This document shows, one piece after another, positions 19,869 through 31,366 of a stretch of DNA of 64,000 nt; position 1 is the first letter of the stretch; each line of letters begins with the position of its first letter. This DNA is from Trabulsiella guamensis ATCC 49490 (GTDB taxonomy: Bacteria > Pseudomonadota > Gammaproteobacteria > Enterobacterales > Enterobacteriaceae). The notes under the pieces are model-generated. The model ran no database searches. It was not told the DNA's origin and worked only from the letters and a program-made list of their open reading frames with translations. The translations under genes and the position numbers were made by a program. The stretch is taken from the NCBI RefSeq assembly GCF_000734965.1, contig NZ_JMTB01000085.1, positions 1-64,000 on the forward strand. The letters are read 5' to 3'.

Positions 19869-20395
19869 GAAATCGCAGGCTGGAAACTTCAGGGATCCCG
19901 GCGCAACCTTGTTGTGGTTAAAAAATGTACTTAGCGTACGTTTTCGTACGATTGGGCTTCAGACCCCACTACAGGCTATCAAGCCGGATAACAGCGACCA
20001 GCATGCCCAGCATTTACTAGAAGCTCACGTGATGCCATCAGTGAAATAATCTTATTTGTATGACTATAACAGGATAATCACTTATGAAGCCTGTCGTTAA
20101 TGATAACGAAATTTATGTTTTGTGATGCTGATCCGATAAAACCATTAATCAACTTCAATATCAATAAGTTAACGTATTCATTATAATTTATTTTTATAAG
20201 GATTGCCACGCAATAACCACAAAAACCGGATGCCTTTTCCGGTTTTTTAGTTTCAACGTTTTGGTTTATCCCGTGAATGCAGCTACGCTTAGTTTGTAAA
20301 TTGTTTGTTACACAGCAAAAGTTATGCATGAGATTCCATCAATTCAGACTGTACGGCAGCATAGTCAGGAAAGATGTAATGGACAGGTGATAAAA
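19869..20395. other. Intergenic region upstream of HTH paralogue B
   Basis: No ORF of note. It contains a bidirectional terminator-like hairpin at 20221-20247 and the promoter region of the HTH gene. Confidence 0.5.
20221..20248 (+). terminator. Bidirectional terminator-like hairpin
   Basis: AAAAACCGGA (20221-20230) pairs exactly with TCCGGTTTTT (20238-20247) around a 7-nt loop, with a T-run on the plus strand and an A-rich arm that gives U residues on the other. Confidence 0.8.
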
Positions 20396-20632
20396 ATGAA
20401 TAATGAAATGACGTATAAAAAAGGGTTGCAATTCATACGAAAGAAAACAGGACTTTCACAGAAAAATGTCGCTGACGCCATGGGAATAACTCAGTCCGGG
20501 ATAGTCGCAATTGAGAAACGCGGTGAGGCTCTGAAGATAAAAACACTAAAACGTTATGTACATGCCATTGATGGTAAGCTCAGTATTAAAATTGATTTAT
20601 CATCAGGGATATGTATAACGCTTCATGTCTAA
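20396..20632 (+). CDS. Small XRE-family HTH protein (paralogue B)
   Basis: The 78-residue protein starts at 20396 after AGGTGA. It has a Cro/C1 helix-turn-helix (LSQKNVADAMGITQSGIVAI, about residues 20-39), then LKRYVHAIDGKLSIKI and the ending CITLHV. It is about 56% identical by eye to the 78-residue protein at 4848-5084, with no gaps. It could be an antitoxin-like regulator, but no toxin gene is adjacent. A decayed IS150-like element begins right after it. Confidence 0.75.
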   Translation: MNNEMTYKKGLQFIRKKTGLSQKNVADAMGITQSGIVAIEKRGEALKIKTLKRYVHAIDGKLSIKIDLSSGICITLHV

Positions 20633-20649
20633 GTATGCAATAAAAGGCA

Positions 20650-21075
20650 AGAGTTTGGACTGCACCAAAAAAGTTGGTGCATCTAACTAAGTAAGGTGCA
20701 GTTTTATGGAAAAACCAAAGTATCCCTTCGAAACAAGACTGGCTGTTTTCAGTCAGTAATGACAGAACATAACGAACCGCAGAACAGTTTGATGTTGAAA
20801 GAACGTCCGTTCGTCGCAGGGGCAGAGCTTGGCAATTACACAACATTGAGGGCATTATTTTGAAAAATGACCGACATTCTGCGACGTTCTGTATGGCTGT
20901 CTTCTGGATCGTTGCCGCTGAAGAACTTTCGATGCGCAAAGCCACCGCATGGTTTAATATCTCAACTGAAACCGTTGTCCGGCACTTGGTCAATGTCTAC
21001 AAAGACGCAGGCGAGAAAGGACTTCTGAGTATAAAACAGGACCGGAGCAAGGACATGACAAAACCAAAAAATCAA
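20650..21075 (+). pseudogene. IS150-like orfA, heavily degraded
   Basis: ATG at 20707 starts MEKPKYPFETRLAVFSQ, the N terminus of IS150-type OrfA, then stops. Further on, KATAWFNISTETVVRHLV and YKDAGEKGLLSIKQD fit the second helix-turn-helix of OrfA in shifted frames. OrfB is absent. Confidence 0.65.
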
Positions 21076-21441
21076 CTCCCCTTATCAGTGGCGACGTACA
21101 GCACGCAATCTACATTGCATTATGGCTGAAAAAACCGTGCGATGACAAACGTTATATCTTCCGCGCCGCCAGTGCCGCATCAAAAGCGTATCGCTATCTG
21201 ATGTCGCTCTTGCGTATTACCATGAAGGAGGTCAGTGAGTAACCGTGGTTTATGCGCGAAGCGTATGGAGGCGACGGCACGGGGCTGACAGGCGGCACAT
21301 CACCCGAACAGCCGGGAACTGAGAAAGGCGAAGGGAGCACGTCGCCCCACGCCTACCGGATCAGACTTCGCGAGCAGGGCTGTCACAATGCGCAGCAGGG
21401 TACAACGGCGGGCACGAGGACAGGCAGACGGAATGCCATTA
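21076..21441 (+). other. Unassigned degraded sequence
   Basis: A short frame (about 21125-21242) reads LKKPCDDKRYIFRAASAASK and AYRYLMSLLRITMKEVSE before a stop, then GC-rich sequence with a 99-codon frame rich in Gly, Thr and Arg that does not look like a folded protein. Probably remnants of plasmid or phage genes. Confidence 0.35.
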
Positions 21442-21975
21442 CTCACTTTCAGACACCGGCTGTTTCAGCGCTGCCAGGGCGCGTAATAAAAAACGTGTCC
21501 GGCTCTGTCCGACAAACGGCACCAGTACGTTTTTTCTGGTCACCATTCTGATGCCGTCAAACAGGCGTGTCAGTGAGGTGAAGGATGAATTATCCGGCGT
21601 GACATAAAGCACGTAATGCCAGTAGCCTGTATCAATGGCCGCCAGATGGCTGCTGATGATGCTGATATATCGGGCGCGGGTTTTCATGTTGCGCTCTGCT
21701 TCCACGGCGGCAATCGCCCCGTTACTGAGTGTAATGATGCCATCGGGACGGTGCCGGACAGCGCGAAATCATGACGCGAATGCGCCCCGGTCGCTGTGGC
21801 ACCAGTGACTGCCGCCTTGGGCCTCAAGCACCAGTCGTATCCGCTGGTTAAACAGATTATGCTCCAGCGTCGGGTAACGCAGCCTGCCGGGTTCAAAATA
21901 CGTGGGGAATGTCGGGTTCTCCTGTGCCATCACCCTCGCCAGTCCCTGCATAGTAATACTCCACAGGGAGATTTT
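21442..21975 (-). pseudogene. Replication-relaxation/mobilisation-type protein remnant
   Basis: On the minus strand EHNLFNQRIRLVLEAQGGSH is followed, after an in-frame TGA near 21776, by RHRPDGIITLSNGAIAAVEA, ERNMKTRARYISIISSHLAA, HYVLYVTPDNSSFTSLTRLF and LVPFVGQSRTRFLLRALAAL. The pattern (HRPDG, VEXER, YVTP) resembles Replic_Relax-type proteins of conjugative or mobilisable elements, which have a nuclease-like core. The 5' part is lost at a junction with haemagglutinin-type sequence. Family assignment is by memory of the pattern only. Confidence 0.5.
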
Positions 21976-22011
21976 CGCCGGAAGTGGCGGCTTTGATATC
22001 ACGGTCTGAAA

Positions 22012-22285
22012 CCATACCCAGCTTGATGGCACGGTGATTGCGTCCACGGCAACGGACGACAAAAACAAACTGGATACGGGAACGCTGGGCTGGACCAATA
22101 TTCACAACGAAAGCAAAACCTCCGGTGACAGCTATACCGTGGCGATTTCGGGCAGTATGGGCGGCAGCGGAAGTGGTGAAAACCGCAACGTGGTCCCGGC
22201 CATCGGTACCGGTCATGCAGAAGAGAGCAGCAGCACCACGTCGTCAGCCATCAGTAACGGCACCATAATCATCCGCGACAGGGAT
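22012..22285 (+). pseudogene. CdiA/filamentous haemagglutinin fragment
   Basis: The frame reads TQLDGTVIASTATDDKNKLD, GTLGWTNIHNESKTSGDSY, and SAISNGTIIIRD. This is the repeat found near the end of the haemagglutinin region of CdiA and other two-partner-secreted exoproteins (AQLxGAVIAST, LDTGTLGxxDIHN, ISxGxIxIRD). Only about 90 codons remain, with no start. It runs into the toxin-tail frame near 22285. Confidence 0.75.
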
Positions 22286-22499
22286 ACCTATGGATGGTAA
22301 TCTGAACAAAGGTGTTTGGAAACAGTTAGAAAATAGTTGGGCTAAAGATCTTAAAGCAGGAAAGCAGGTCGATGTACAGATACAGCCTGTTTATAGTGAT
22401 AACAGCAAGCGCCCAAGCAGCTTTAATGTGACTTATTCTGTGGATAATGGTAGCCCAACACGCATAAACATTGACAATGCTCCTAGAGGAAAAAAATGA
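22286..22499 (+). pseudogene. C-terminal tail of a polymorphic nuclease toxin
   Basis: The frame reads IPMDGNLNKGVWKQLENSWA, KDLKAGKQVDVQIQPVYSD and RPSSFNVTYSVDNGSP. It matches the end of DNA/RNA non-specific endonuclease toxins (NxVPMDGNLNxGxWKxxEN). The upstream catalytic region (DRGH/H-type motif) is missing because the tail is joined directly to haemagglutinin sequence. It is therefore not an active toxin. Its stop overlaps the start of the immunity gene (ATGA). Confidence 0.7.
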
Positions 22500-22831
22500 G
22501 TTTAGATGACGAAATATACAGAGAAATTGGTCAGTTACTGTATAACTCTGCACCTGATGGCGCAAAGTTAATAGTAATGAATGCAGACCTGTCTGAAGAA
22601 GGAGATAGTTGTCGTTTTAATTATGACTATATTAATGAAAATGATGAGAAAAATTTGTTTTTACCTAGTGACGGACTGACAGTTCAAAGGTTAAGAGAGT
22701 TATTAATATTACTTAGACAATACTTTATAGATAATTTTAAATCACAGGAAAAACCATTCTGGCATGGTTGTATAGCTACACTAGATGTTGAAAAATCAGA
22801 AATAAACATCGATTTTAAATACAATAACTAA
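22496..22831 (+). CDS. YezG-type immunity protein (orphan)
   Basis: This 111-residue acidic protein has IYREIGQLLYNSAPDGAKLI, then FNYDYINENDEK, LRELLILLRQYFIDN and a C-terminal FWHGCIATLDVEKSEINIDF. The layout fits the YezG/DUF600 immunity family, whose Bacillus member protects against the nuclease toxin YeeF. ATG overlaps the stop of the toxin tail, so the pair was co-translated. The frame is intact while the toxin is broken. Such orphan immunity genes can still protect against neighbouring cells that make the toxin. Confidence 0.75.
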   Translation: MSLDDEIYREIGQLLYNSAPDGAKLIVMNADLSEEGDSCRFNYDYINENDEKNLFLPSDGLTVQRLRELLILLRQYFIDNFKSQEKPFWHGCIATLDVEKSEINIDFKYNN

Positions 22832-23037
22832 TAAAAAAAAACATGAGATTAAGTGGGAGTCCACATTTACAGTATGGTTTAAGTCAGAATCACAGTGTTC
22901 TGTTTGCGTGAACTGACGGGGAAATGGCTCAGGGATTGACCTTTCCTAAAAGATGAGTGTACAATTCAGTTGATGGCTGTAGAACTATCCGCGAGATCTT
23001 CTTGTGTTTCAGTGGGTTGTCTGTTGAAGTTTACAGA
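22832..23037. other. Island right-end sequence
   Basis: No ORF or RNA gene is recognised. It links the immunity gene to the tRNA remnant. Confidence 0.5.
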
Positions 23038-23051
23038 GGCCCCCGCAACCA
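23038..23051 (+). repeat. tRNA-fMet 3'-end remnant, probable island attachment site
   Basis: GGCCCCCGCAACCA is the 3' acceptor end, including CCA, of enterobacterial initiator tRNA. The preceding bases do not continue the T-arm (GTTCAAATCCG), so only the end is present. In E. coli the metZWV genes sit directly upstream of amiC. This is the pattern left when an island inserts into the 3' end of a tRNA gene; the intact tRNA would lie left of base 1. Confidence 0.8.
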
Positions 23052-23082
23052 ACATTTTAATCGCAATGCTCCAGATACAACG

Positions 23083-23106
23083 AACACCCTGAGGGGTGTT
23101 TTTTTG
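23083..23106 (+). terminator. Terminator of the tRNA-fMet operon
   Basis: AACACCC (23083-23089) pairs with GGGTGTT (23094-23100), followed by a T-run. It now lies behind the island rather than the tRNA genes. Confidence 0.85.
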
Positions 23107-23149
23107 TTTCTGCTCCGGCAAAAAAATAGCGCCTTTCGGCGCCACAGTG

Positions 23150-24403
23150 TTACCCGCGTCTTGCCAGTGTCGCGCCATCGGCGAAATAAGCTTTAATCCC
23201 CGCCAGAATCGACTCAGCCACCTGCTGCTGGAAAGTGGCGGTTTTCAGCTTGCGCTCTTCTTCGATATTACTGATGAACGCCGTCTCAACCAGAATCGAC
23301 GGGATGTCCGGCGCTTTCAGCACCGCAAAGCCCGCCTGCTCCACCTGATTTTTGTGCAGATCGTTGATCTTCCCGAGTTTCTGCAGTACCGCCTTACCAA
23401 ATTTCAGGCTATCAGAGATGGTCAGCGACTGCACCATATCAAACATCGTATGATCGACATAACGATCACCACTCTTACTCACGCCACCAATGAGATCCGA
23501 GGCGTTCTGTGTTTCCGCCAGGTATTTTGCTGCGGTACTGGTCGCACCTTTGGTAGAGAGCGCAAACACCGACGAACCGCTCGGCTGGCGGCTGGTGAAC
23601 GCATCTGCGTGAATGGAGACAAACAGGTCGGCCCGTTGCTTCTGCGCCTTCGCCACACGCACCTTCAGCGGAATAAAGATATCCTCGTTGCGGGTCATAA
23701 ACACCTTCATATTGCCCTCTTTCTCGATGAGCGCACGAAGGCGGCGGGCAATCTGCAACACCACGTCTTTTTCGCGGGTACGGTATTTCCCCACCGCACC
23801 GGAATCTTCCCCGCCGTGACCGGGATCGAGCATGATGACAATCGGGCGATCGCGCCCCGCTTTGCCTGGCTGCGGACCACTCTGCGCGGGCGGCACCTGT
23901 TTTTCCAGATCGCCCTTATTGTAATCTTCGAGCAGCGCCAGCAGCGGATCCTGGATATCCTGCGCATTGGCCGGATACAGATCCATCACCAGACGTTCTT
24001 TAAATCCGGCAACCGGCGCCAGGGCGAACAACTGCGGTTTAACGTTCTGCTTGAGCTCAAACACCATCCGCACTGTTTGCGGATCAAACTGACCCACGCG
24101 GGCGGATTTAATGTACGGATCGTCAGCACGAATCTGCGCCCCCATGCCTTTCAGCACCGAGTTCAGATTGACTCCTTCGATATCCACCACCACGCGCTCA
24201 GGGTTACTCAGGGCAAACTGACGATATTTCAGCACCTGCGAGGATTCCACCGTCACACGCGTATACGTGGACGATGGCCAGACACGTACTGCCACCACCT
24301 GACTGACAGCGGCAAGGCCGAGTTGACTCACGCTTAATAACCACATGGCGCCAGCCCCCTTTAATAAGCGGCGGCGGCTTAATGCTGACTGACTTCCCGA
24401 CAT
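23150..24403 (-). CDS. amiC: N-acetylmuramoyl-L-alanine amidase AmiC
   Basis: This 417-residue zinc amidase cleaves the peptide from N-acetylmuramic acid during daughter-cell separation; it is activated by NlpD at the septum. The N terminus ([16 protein letters not shown]) is a twin-arginine signal. An AMIN domain follows (about 45-150), then the amidase_3 domain with zinc ligands in [18 protein letters not shown] and LVETAFISN. Start 24403 is chosen to match E. coli length; an in-frame ATG five codons upstream exists. It is transcribed away from argA. Confidence 0.97.
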   Translation of the reverse strand: MSGSQSALSRRRLLKGAGAMWLLSVSQLGLAAVSQVVAVRVWPSSTYTRVTVESSQVLKYRQFALSNPERVVVDIEGVNLNSVLKGMGAQIRADDPYIKSARVGQFDPQTVRMVFELKQNVKPQLFALAPVAGFKERLVMDLYPANAQDIQDPLLALLEDYNKGDLEKQVPPAQSGPQPGKAGRDRPIVIMLDPGHGGEDSGAVGKYRTREKDVVLQIARRLRALIEKEGNMKVFMTRNEDIFIPLKVRVAKAQKQRADLFVSIHADAFTSRQPSGSSVFALSTKGATSTAAKYLAETQNASDLIGGVSKSGDRYVDHTMFDMVQSLTISDSLKFGKAVLQKLGKINDLHKNQVEQAGFAVLKAPDIPSILVETAFISNIEEERKLKTATFQQQVAESILAGIKAYFADGATLARRG

Positions 24404-24581
24404 GCTTCTCCCGAGCAAAGCAAACGAATTTAAACGATAAAACGTCCAGTTTGACCGAAAACTTTAACCAAACGTATATAAGCTGTCATCCAGAAAAGGG
24501 TAAACATTCTTATGTTTTGCGCATACATACCCAAAAATTTCTTAGGGCCGGGGAAATTTTAGGCTTGCGCGAGCGCGCAAA

Positions 24582-24620
24582 ACAGAATAAAAATACACTA
24601 ATTACGAATAATCATGCATT
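24582..24620 (+). promoter_or_regulatory. Two adjacent ARG boxes (ArgR operator)
   Basis: Two 18-bp sites, 24582-24599 (ACAGAATAAAAATACACT) and 24603-24620 (TACGAATAATCATGCATT), are separated by 3 bases. This is the arrangement ArgR hexamers bind in arginine-repressed promoters. They lie just upstream of argA. Confidence 0.85.
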
Positions 24621-24632
24621 GAGGGTTTTGCC

Positions 24633-25964
24633 GTGGTGAAGGAACGTAGAACCGAACTGGTTGAAGGATTTCGCCATTCCGTCCCCTATATTAACGCCCA
24701 TCGGGGGAAAACGTTTGTCATCATGCTGGGCGGGGAAGCCATCGAGCATGAGAATTTTTCCAGCATTGTCAACGACATCGGTCTGCTTCACAGCCTCGGG
24801 ATCCGGCTGGTGGTGGTGTATGGCGCGCGTCCGCAAATCGACGCCAATCTGGTCACTCACCACCACGAACCGATGTACCACAAGCATATCCGTGTGACGG
24901 ATGCCAAAACCCTTGAACTGGTTAAGCAGGCGGCAGGCACTTTGCAGCTCGACATCACCGCGCGTCTGTCGATGAGCCTCAACAATACCCCGTTGCAGGG
25001 AGCGCATATCAACGTGGTAAGCGGGAATTTTATCATCGCACAGCCGCTGGGGGTGGATGACGGTGTAGATTATTGCCACAGTGGACGCATTCGTCGCATT
25101 GATGAAGAAGCCATCCACCGCCAGCTGGATAATGGCGCTATCGTGTTGATGGGGCCGGTAGCCGTCTCAGTTACCGGTGAAAGCTTTAACCTGACATCAG
25201 AAGAGATTGCCACGCAACTGGCCATCAAGCTGAAAGCAGAGAAGATGATCGGCTTTTGTTCTTCGCAGGGGGTATATGCGGAGGATGGCGAAATCCTGCC
25301 CGAGCTGTTCCCCAACGAAGCCCAGGCGCGTCTCGAAGCGCTGGAGGCTGACGGCGATTATCACTCCGGTACGGTGCGCTTCCTGCGCGGAGCGGTTAAA
25401 GCCTGTCGTAGCGGTGTTCGTCGTTGTCATCTCATCAGCTATCAGGAAGACGGCGCGCTGTTGCAGGAACTCTTCTCCCGCGACGGCATCGGGACGCAGA
25501 TTGTCATGGAAAGCGCCGAACAAATTCGTCGCGCCACCATCAATGACATTGGCGGTATTCTCGAGCTTATCCGTCCGCTGGAGCAGCAGGGTATTCTGGT
25601 GCGCCGTTCACGGGAACAACTGGAGATGGAGATCGACAAATTCACCATTATTCAGCGTGATAACACCACCATCGCCTGTGCCGCGCTCTACCCGTTCCCG
25701 GAAGAGAAAATTGGCGAAATGGCCTGCGTGGCGGTGCATCCGGACTACCGCAGCTCGTCGCGTGGCGAGGTGCTGCTTAACCGCATTGCCAGCCAGGCGA
25801 AACAGATGGGGCTCAGCAAGTTGTTTGTGCTGACCACACGCAGCATCCACTGGTTCCAGGAGCGCGGCTTTACTCCCGTGGATATTGAACTGCTGCCGGA
25901 CAGCAAAAAAGAGATGTATAACTATCAGCGCCGTTCCAAAGTGCTGATGGCCGATTTGCGCTGA
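24633..25964 (+). CDS. argA: N-acetylglutamate synthase
   Basis: The 443-residue enzyme acetylates glutamate with acetyl-CoA, the first step of arginine synthesis. The N-terminal amino-acid-kinase-like domain ([20 protein letters not shown]) carries arginine feedback inhibition. The C-terminal GNAT domain (about 295-435; [35 protein letters not shown]) is catalytic. Translation starts at GTG, as in E. coli. Two ARG boxes end 12 bases upstream. The gene is convergent with recD. Confidence 0.97.
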   Translation: MVKERRTELVEGFRHSVPYINAHRGKTFVIMLGGEAIEHENFSSIVNDIGLLHSLGIRLVVVYGARPQIDANLVTHHHEPMYHKHIRVTDAKTLELVKQAAGTLQLDITARLSMSLNNTPLQGAHINVVSGNFIIAQPLGVDDGVDYCHSGRIRRIDEEAIHRQLDNGAIVLMGPVAVSVTGESFNLTSEEIATQLAIKLKAEKMIGFCSSQGVYAEDGEILPELFPNEAQARLEALEADGDYHSGTVRFLRGAVKACRSGVRRCHLISYQEDGALLQELFSRDGIGTQIVMESAEQIRRATINDIGGILELIRPLEQQGILVRRSREQLEMEIDKFTIIQRDNTTIACAALYPFPEEKIGEMACVAVHPDYRSSSRGEVLLNRIASQAKQMGLSKLFVLTTRSIHWFQERGFTPVDIELLPDSKKEMYNYQRRSKVLMADLR

Positions 25965-25976
25965 AGCGTTCTGCAC

Positions 25977-25998
25977 CGGGTAGCGTGACTACCCGGCA
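25977..25998. terminator. Hairpin between argA and recD
   Basis: CCGGGTAG and CTACCCGG form an 8-bp stem that overlaps the recD stop codon. There is no U-run, so termination may be weak. Confidence 0.4.
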
Positions 25999-27824
25999 AA
26001 AAACGCGGCCAGACCGCTGCGCCGTTCGGTGCGCGCCACAATCGCCTGTGCCAGCAGGTGTTCATCAGCATATAACGACAACTGCTGACGGGCGCGGGTG
26101 ATCGCGGTGTAGACCAGTTCACGAGTCAACAGTGGCGTTGGCTGCGCGGGCAGGATCAGCGCGGCATGATCAAACTCAGACCCCTGCGATTTATGCACCG
26201 TCATCGCCCACGCGGTTTCGTGTTCCGGCAGGCGACTGGGCTGGAAGGATTTCACCGTGCCGTCCGGCATCATAAACCAGACGCGAAGCCCCTGACCGCG
26301 ATCGAGCGCCACACCAATATCACCGTTAAACAGCCCCAGCGCACTGTCGTTGCGCGAAATCATCACCGGCCGCCCGTCATACCAACGGGAATGCTTCGGC
26401 AGCGTGACCCAGCGCTGACGCGCCAGCACCCGCTCCAGTTGATCATTCAGGCCGCTGACGCCGTATGGCCCTTCGCGCAACGCCGACAACAACTGAAACT
26501 CACCAAACGCGGCGAGGACAACCTCCGGGCTTGCGTTATCACGCAGACATTGCAAATAGCGCGCATACCCGGCCTGGGCATCGCTGAGCATGGTTTCATA
26601 TTCGCTACTGGTACGCAGCGATTTGAGCGCGATATCGTCAAAGCCCTGGCGAAACGCCTGGCTGACAGCCGATTTATCGCCTTTATTGACAGCCTGCGCC
26701 AGCTGGCCGATGCCGGAATGGCTGCCGAAGCGGTAGCTCTTTTGCAACAGGCAGAGACTGTCACGCAGCCCGGCCGCGTGCACGCCTTCCCCTGCGGGGA
26801 TTTCCATGCCGGTCAGCCTGCTGAGCTCTGCTGCGCGCTCTGCTGTATATCCGGCGTTGACCCATGCGCAGATATCGCCGAGCACAGCACCCGCCTCAAC
26901 GGAGGCCAGTTGATCGCGGTCACCGAGAAAAATCACCCGTCCGTGTGGTGGAAGCGCGTCAATCAGACGCGCCATCATCGGCAGATCAATCATTGAGGCT
27001 TCATCGACCACTAATACGTCCAGATGCAGCGGGTTATCCGCATGATAACGCATGTGCTGGCTGCCCGGTTGCGCACCCAGCAAGCGATGCAACGTACTGG
27101 CGTCAGAGGGAAACAGCGCTTTTTGCTCTTCACTTAACGGCAGTTTACGCAGCGCGCTACCAAGAGACTCGGTCAGTCGCGCTGCCGCTTTTCCGGTCGG
27201 TGCCGCCAGACGGATCCGACAGCGTTCGTCTCCTGACATCTGAATAAGCGCCGCCAGCAATCTCGCCACGGTGGTGGTTTTGCCGGTTCCCGGCCCGCCG
27301 GAAATCACGGAAATACGCCGGGTCAGCGCCACCGCCGCCGCTACTTTCTGCCAGTCCACACCATCGCCTGGCGTAAACAGCCCCGCCAGCGTCTCAGTCA
27401 GACGCGCTTCATCGACCTGAATTGGCTGATTATGCTCGCTAAAGAAACGGGCTACCGTCAGCTCGTTTCGCCACATCCGGTTCAGGTATAACCGATCGTC
27501 ACACAAAATGAGCGGTGTGGGGGCATCGCCCTGACTGACCGCCGGTGTCTCAAGCAGCAGTTCCTGCCACTGCTGCGGATCCCCCGCTTTCGCAAAGAGT
27601 TGCGTCCAGATTTCGCGCACGGTGCCACTGAGCTTTTCATCCACACGCAAGCGAGACAGCGGCAAACAGACGTGCCCTTCCCCGGCGTCGCGGCTGAGGA
27701 TTGCCGCCGCCAGCGCCAGCGCCGGGTTCTCTTCCGGCGAGGTCAGCATCATGGCGAACTGAACGTCCAGATGGCGCAGTTGCTTGTGCTCCACCGCGCT
27801 CAGCAACAGTTCGGTCATCTTCAT
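25989..27824 (-). CDS. recD: Exonuclease V subunit RecD
   Basis: The 611-residue 5'-3' SF1B helicase of the RecBCD complex unwinds and resects double-strand breaks until Chi. Walker A is [20 protein letters not shown] (about 175-195), Walker [13 protein letters not shown], and motif VI near the end [16 protein letters not shown]. Length is close to the 608 of E. coli. Its ATG overlaps the recB stop, so the two are coupled. Confidence 0.97.
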   Translation of the reverse strand: MKMTELLLSAVEHKQLRHLDVQFAMMLTSPEENPALALAAAILSRDAGEGHVCLPLSRLRVDEKLSGTVREIWTQLFAKAGDPQQWQELLLETPAVSQGDAPTPLILCDDRLYLNRMWRNELTVARFFSEHNQPIQVDEARLTETLAGLFTPGDGVDWQKVAAAVALTRRISVISGGPGTGKTTTVARLLAALIQMSGDERCRIRLAAPTGKAAARLTESLGSALRKLPLSEEQKALFPSDASTLHRLLGAQPGSQHMRYHADNPLHLDVLVVDEASMIDLPMMARLIDALPPHGRVIFLGDRDQLASVEAGAVLGDICAWVNAGYTAERAAELSRLTGMEIPAGEGVHAAGLRDSLCLLQKSYRFGSHSGIGQLAQAVNKGDKSAVSQAFRQGFDDIALKSLRTSSEYETMLSDAQAGYARYLQCLRDNASPEVVLAAFGEFQLLSALREGPYGVSGLNDQLERVLARQRWVTLPKHSRWYDGRPVMISRNDSALGLFNGDIGVALDRGQGLRVWFMMPDGTVKSFQPSRLPEHETAWAMTVHKSQGSEFDHAALILPAQPTPLLTRELVYTAITRARQQLSLYADEHLLAQAIVARTERRSGLAAFFAG

Positions 27825-30800
27825 TCCGTCACCTCCGGCGCCGTACCGGCAAACAGGTTATCCATGCCATCAACAAGCGCACGTTCCGGGCGGGTGGTAA
27901 AAATACCCTGTCCGGGTTCACGGCTGTCCACGCCGCGCAGGAACAGATAGATCACGCCGCCAAAGTGACGATCGTAGTCGTAATCCGCAATACGGTGGCG
28001 CAGATAACGATGCAGTGCGAGGCAGTAAAGCTGATATTGCAGATCATAACGGTGCGACTGCATCGCCTGCGCCATCGCCTGCTGCGTATAGGCTTCACCG
28101 CTGTCACCCAGCCAGTTTGATTTGTAGTCCAGCAGGTAATAGCGCCCGTCATGGCGAAAAACCAGGTCAATAAAGCCCTTCAGCATGCCGCGCACCTGGC
28201 GAAAATCCAGTGGCGGGCAGCCCGCTGACAGCGGATCATAACGGCGGAGCAACGCATCCAGCGCCTGCGGTTCCAGCATCTGCTCAATTGGCAAATAAAA
28301 CTCCAGCTCCACCTGTTTCTGCCGGGCACTCAGGTCCCGTAGCGCAATCCCGGCGCCAGGCAACGGCGTCTGCAATACGGTGTCCAGCCACTGCGTTAAC
28401 ACCGGCGTCCAGCTCTCATCATAGCCGCCTGACTGTAACTGCTCGCGCATCCACTCCGTAGAAATGGGTTGGGTAAAATCGAGTTCTTCAAACAGGCTGT
28501 GCAGGAAGGTCCCCGGTGACGCGCCGCGTGGAAACTGGTGCGGCGTTAATTGCGGGGCGTCGGGAATATCACCTGCGCCTGTAGCGTCGATATCCAGCCG
28601 GGGCAGCAGATCCTGCGCCACGCTGTGGCCGTGTTGCTGCAGACCAGAATAGCTTGTCACTCGCCAGTCGTCGCTGACGCGGCGCGTGATCTCGCGGGCA
28701 GAGAGCATCGTCAGTGGCGTTTCTGGTGCCTGCCAGCGAGTGTTATCCACTACACCGGGGCTCATCAGCGCAATATGTTCATTGCAGAGCGCCCGCAGGC
28801 TCGCCTCCAGCCCCGCGGCATCCATCACTTCGCCTTTCTGTACCAGCCGCCCCAGCGCGCTATGATGAAAATCCGTATCGCCAGGTTTATCACTGCGACG
28901 GCTGGTCAGCGGCGCAATGCCGAGACTACAGTGCCAGACTGCTCGGGTTAAGGCGACGTAAAGGAGACGCAAATCTTCCGCCAGCCGCTCGGCTTCCGCC
29001 AGTTCGAGGCTCTCTTCCCCCTCGCGTAGGTCGAGCACCGCCTCGAAGGAGTGGCGGTCATGATAAAACGCCTGATCCTGCTTACGGAAACGGGCGATGA
29101 AGGGCAGCCAGACCAGCGGATATTCCAGCCCTTTCGATTTGTGGATCGTGACGATCTGCACCAGATGTTTGTCACTTTCCAGTCGCATCTGTTGACTGGC
29201 GGCGTTGGTATCCGGCTCGGCGATATGCTGGGCCAGCCAGCGCACCAGTGCATGCTCGCTTTCCAGTTGTGATGCGGCTTCCTGCAACAATTCGCTGATG
29301 TGCAGAATGTCCGTTAAGCGGCGCTCGCCTCCCGGCGTCGCCAGCAGATTTTCCGTTATATGACGTGCGCTCATCAACGCACGCAACATCGGCATGACAC
29401 CGCGCTGGTGCCAGAGTTGTCGCCAGGCGGCAAACTCTTCCACCAGCGCATCCCAGGCAAGCTCATCCTGATTCAGGTGATCGATATCCTGGGCATTCAG
29501 GCCGAACAGTGCGGTAGCCAGCGCGCTACGCAACAGACCTTCACGTTCTGGCGCCAGGACTGCCTGCAATACCCAGAGCATCTCCTGCGCTTCGGGGGTT
29601 TCAAACACACTATCGCGATTCGACAAATAGACAGAAGGGATCGCCAGCAAATTGAGCGCATCGCGAATCAACGCCGCTTCCTGGCGGTTTCGTACCAGTA
29701 CAGTAATATCCGATGCCTTTACCGGCTCCGCTTTCTCCCCTCGCCACAACAATGCTTTGCCCTGCTGCCCCGCCGTCAGCCAGTCACGGATTTGCGCAGC
29801 GCAGCGTTGCGCCATCATCGTCTGATAGTCGCCCGTGCTCACACCATTGCCCGGCATCAGCCACAAACACATAGCTGGCTGGTTTTCTCCGTCGATTTCA
29901 AAACGCAGCGAGTGATTTTTCTCAGCCGCATTCACTGACTGAAACGGGATCTCGCGGAACATGAAGGGATTGTCCATCTGACTGAACAGACGGTTTACAC
30001 TCTCCACCATGCCCGGCGCTGAACGCCAGTTGGTATCCAGCGTGTAGTGCGCGGTTACGTCGCTGCGCGCTTTCATGTAAGTGAAAATATCCGCGCCGCG
30101 AAACGCGTAAATTGCCTGTTTGGGATCGCCTATCAACAGCAGCGCCGTACCAGGCTGCCGCCGCCAGATACGACGGAAAATGCGGTACTGTTGCGGGTCG
30201 GTATCCTGGAACTCATCAATCATCGCCACCGGGAAACGCTGGCGAATAGCGGCAGCCAGCGCATCGCCACTTTCGCTGCGCAACGCGTCATCCAGACGGC
30301 TCAGCATATCGTCAAAACCCAGCTCGCCACGACGGCGTTTTTCACGAGCAACGGCGTCGCGGATCTCAGTCATCGCCTGGGTGATCACCAGATCATTGAG
30401 CGTTAGCGGTTGCGACAGCAGATTTTCAATGGTGGTAAACAGCGGGTGTACCGGCACCTCGCCCTCTGGCTTCGTGCGCTCACGCAGAAACGATTGCGAA
30501 AACTTCTCCAGCGCCTCCGGTAGCGCGTAGCTGGTTGTTTCTTCTGCCGCCCAGGCGTTGACCCGTTCAATGTATTTCGTCTGGTTAGTACGGTTAAATT
30601 TCTGCCGGTTAATGCCTGACCGCTCGATGATGTCGCCGATATCGGCAGCCGCGGCCTGCCACTGCGCTTTGGCCTCGTTGATTTGTGTCAGGATGCGCTG
30701 ATGGCGGGAGGCCAGCGTTTCATCGCTGGCGGGCGGTGATTTAATCTGCGGCGCTTCACCTTGCAGATAACGATCAATGGATTTGAGCAGCTCATGTGGC

Positions 30801-31366
30801 CCTTTCCATGATGCATGGATAACGCCGGCAATGTCCCGTGAAAGAGGGTAACAATGGCGACGCCAGAAATCAGCGCAGGCCTGGTAGCGTAGCCGGGATT
30901 CATCTTCAATAAGTTGCTGTTCAAACAGCATACCGGATTCAAAGGCATTAAGGCTCAGCATTCGCTGACAAAAGCCGTGAATGGTGAAGACAGCGGCCTC
31001 ATCCATCTGACGCTCTGCCAGCATCAGCACATCAGCCGCACGCTGCCGGTCATCAATCTCTGCCAGCAACCGCGCGTAAAGTGGATTATCAGACCGTCCG
31101 CGCAGGCAGGCGATACGTAACTCATGGATATTGCTGCGGATACGACCGCGCAGCTCTTCGGTGGCCGCTTCTGTAAAGGTGACCACCAGCAGTTCTTCGA
31201 CATTGATCGGGCGGGGAAAGGCATTTTCCTCGCCCAGTCCGAGCAACAGTCGCAGATAAAGTGCGGCGATAGTAAACGTTTTTCCGGTGCCCGCAGAGGC
31301 TTCAATCAGGCGCTCACCGGTAAGCGGCAGGCGCAGGGGATCAAGGGACTCAGCGGTATCGGTCAT
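27821..31366 (-). CDS. recB: Exonuclease V subunit RecB
   Basis: At 1181 residues, this is the 3'-5' SF1A helicase and nuclease of RecBCD. Walker A is [20 protein letters not shown] near residue 20, motif [15 protein letters not shown] near 400. The C-terminal nuclease domain has the catalytic [13 protein letters not shown] motif near 1080. It generates ends and loads RecA after Chi. The gene overlaps both ptrA and recD by a few bases in the conserved order recC-ptrA-recB-recD. Confidence 0.97.
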   Translation of the reverse strand: MTDTAESLDPLRLPLTGERLIEASAGTGKTFTIAALYLRLLLGLGEENAFPRPINVEELLVVTFTEAATEELRGRIRSNIHELRIACLRGRSDNPLYARLLAEIDDRQRAADVLMLAERQMDEAAVFTIHGFCQRMLSLNAFESGMLFEQQLIEDESRLRYQACADFWRRHCYPLSRDIAGVIHASWKGPHELLKSIDRYLQGEAPQIKSPPASDETLASRHQRILTQINEAKAQWQAAAADIGDIIERSGINRQKFNRTNQTKYIERVNAWAAEETTSYALPEALEKFSQSFLRERTKPEGEVPVHPLFTTIENLLSQPLTLNDLVITQAMTEIRDAVAREKRRRGELGFDDMLSRLDDALRSESGDALAAAIRQRFPVAMIDEFQDTDPQQYRIFRRIWRRQPGTALLLIGDPKQAIYAFRGADIFTYMKARSDVTAHYTLDTNWRSAPGMVESVNRLFSQMDNPFMFREIPFQSVNAAEKNHSLRFEIDGENQPAMCLWLMPGNGVSTGDYQTMMAQRCAAQIRDWLTAGQQGKALLWRGEKAEPVKASDITVLVRNRQEAALIRDALNLLAIPSVYLSNRDSVFETPEAQEMLWVLQAVLAPEREGLLRSALATALFGLNAQDIDHLNQDELAWDALVEEFAAWRQLWHQRGVMPMLRALMSARHITENLLATPGGERRLTDILHISELLQEAASQLESEHALVRWLAQHIAEPDTNAASQQMRLESDKHLVQIVTIHKSKGLEYPLVWLPFIARFRKQDQAFYHDRHSFEAVLDLREGEESLELAEAERLAEDLRLLYVALTRAVWHCSLGIAPLTSRRSDKPGDTDFHHSALGRLVQKGEVMDAAGLEASLRALCNEHIALMSPGVVDNTRWQAPETPLTMLSAREITRRVSDDWRVTSYSGLQQHGHSVAQDLLPRLDIDATGAGDIPDAPQLTPHQFPRGASPGTFLHSLFEELDFTQPISTEWMREQLQSGGYDESWTPVLTQWLDTVLQTPLPGAGIALRDLSARQKQVELEFYLPIEQMLEPQALDALLRRYDPLSAGCPPLDFRQVRGMLKGFIDLVFRHDGRYYLLDYKSNWLGDSGEAYTQQAMAQAMQSHRYDLQYQLYCLALHRYLRHRIADYDYDRHFGGVIYLFLRGVDSREPGQGIFTTRPERALVDGMDNLFAGTAPEVTE

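Noticed and set aside
22286..22499. Functional secreted nuclease toxin
   Set aside because: The tail lacks the catalytic histidine motif and has no start or secretion domain of its own.
23096..24337. 413-codon plus-strand frame opposite amiC
   Set aside because: It is an antisense shadow of the high-GC amiC gene; its protein shows no recognisable pattern and amiC is certain.
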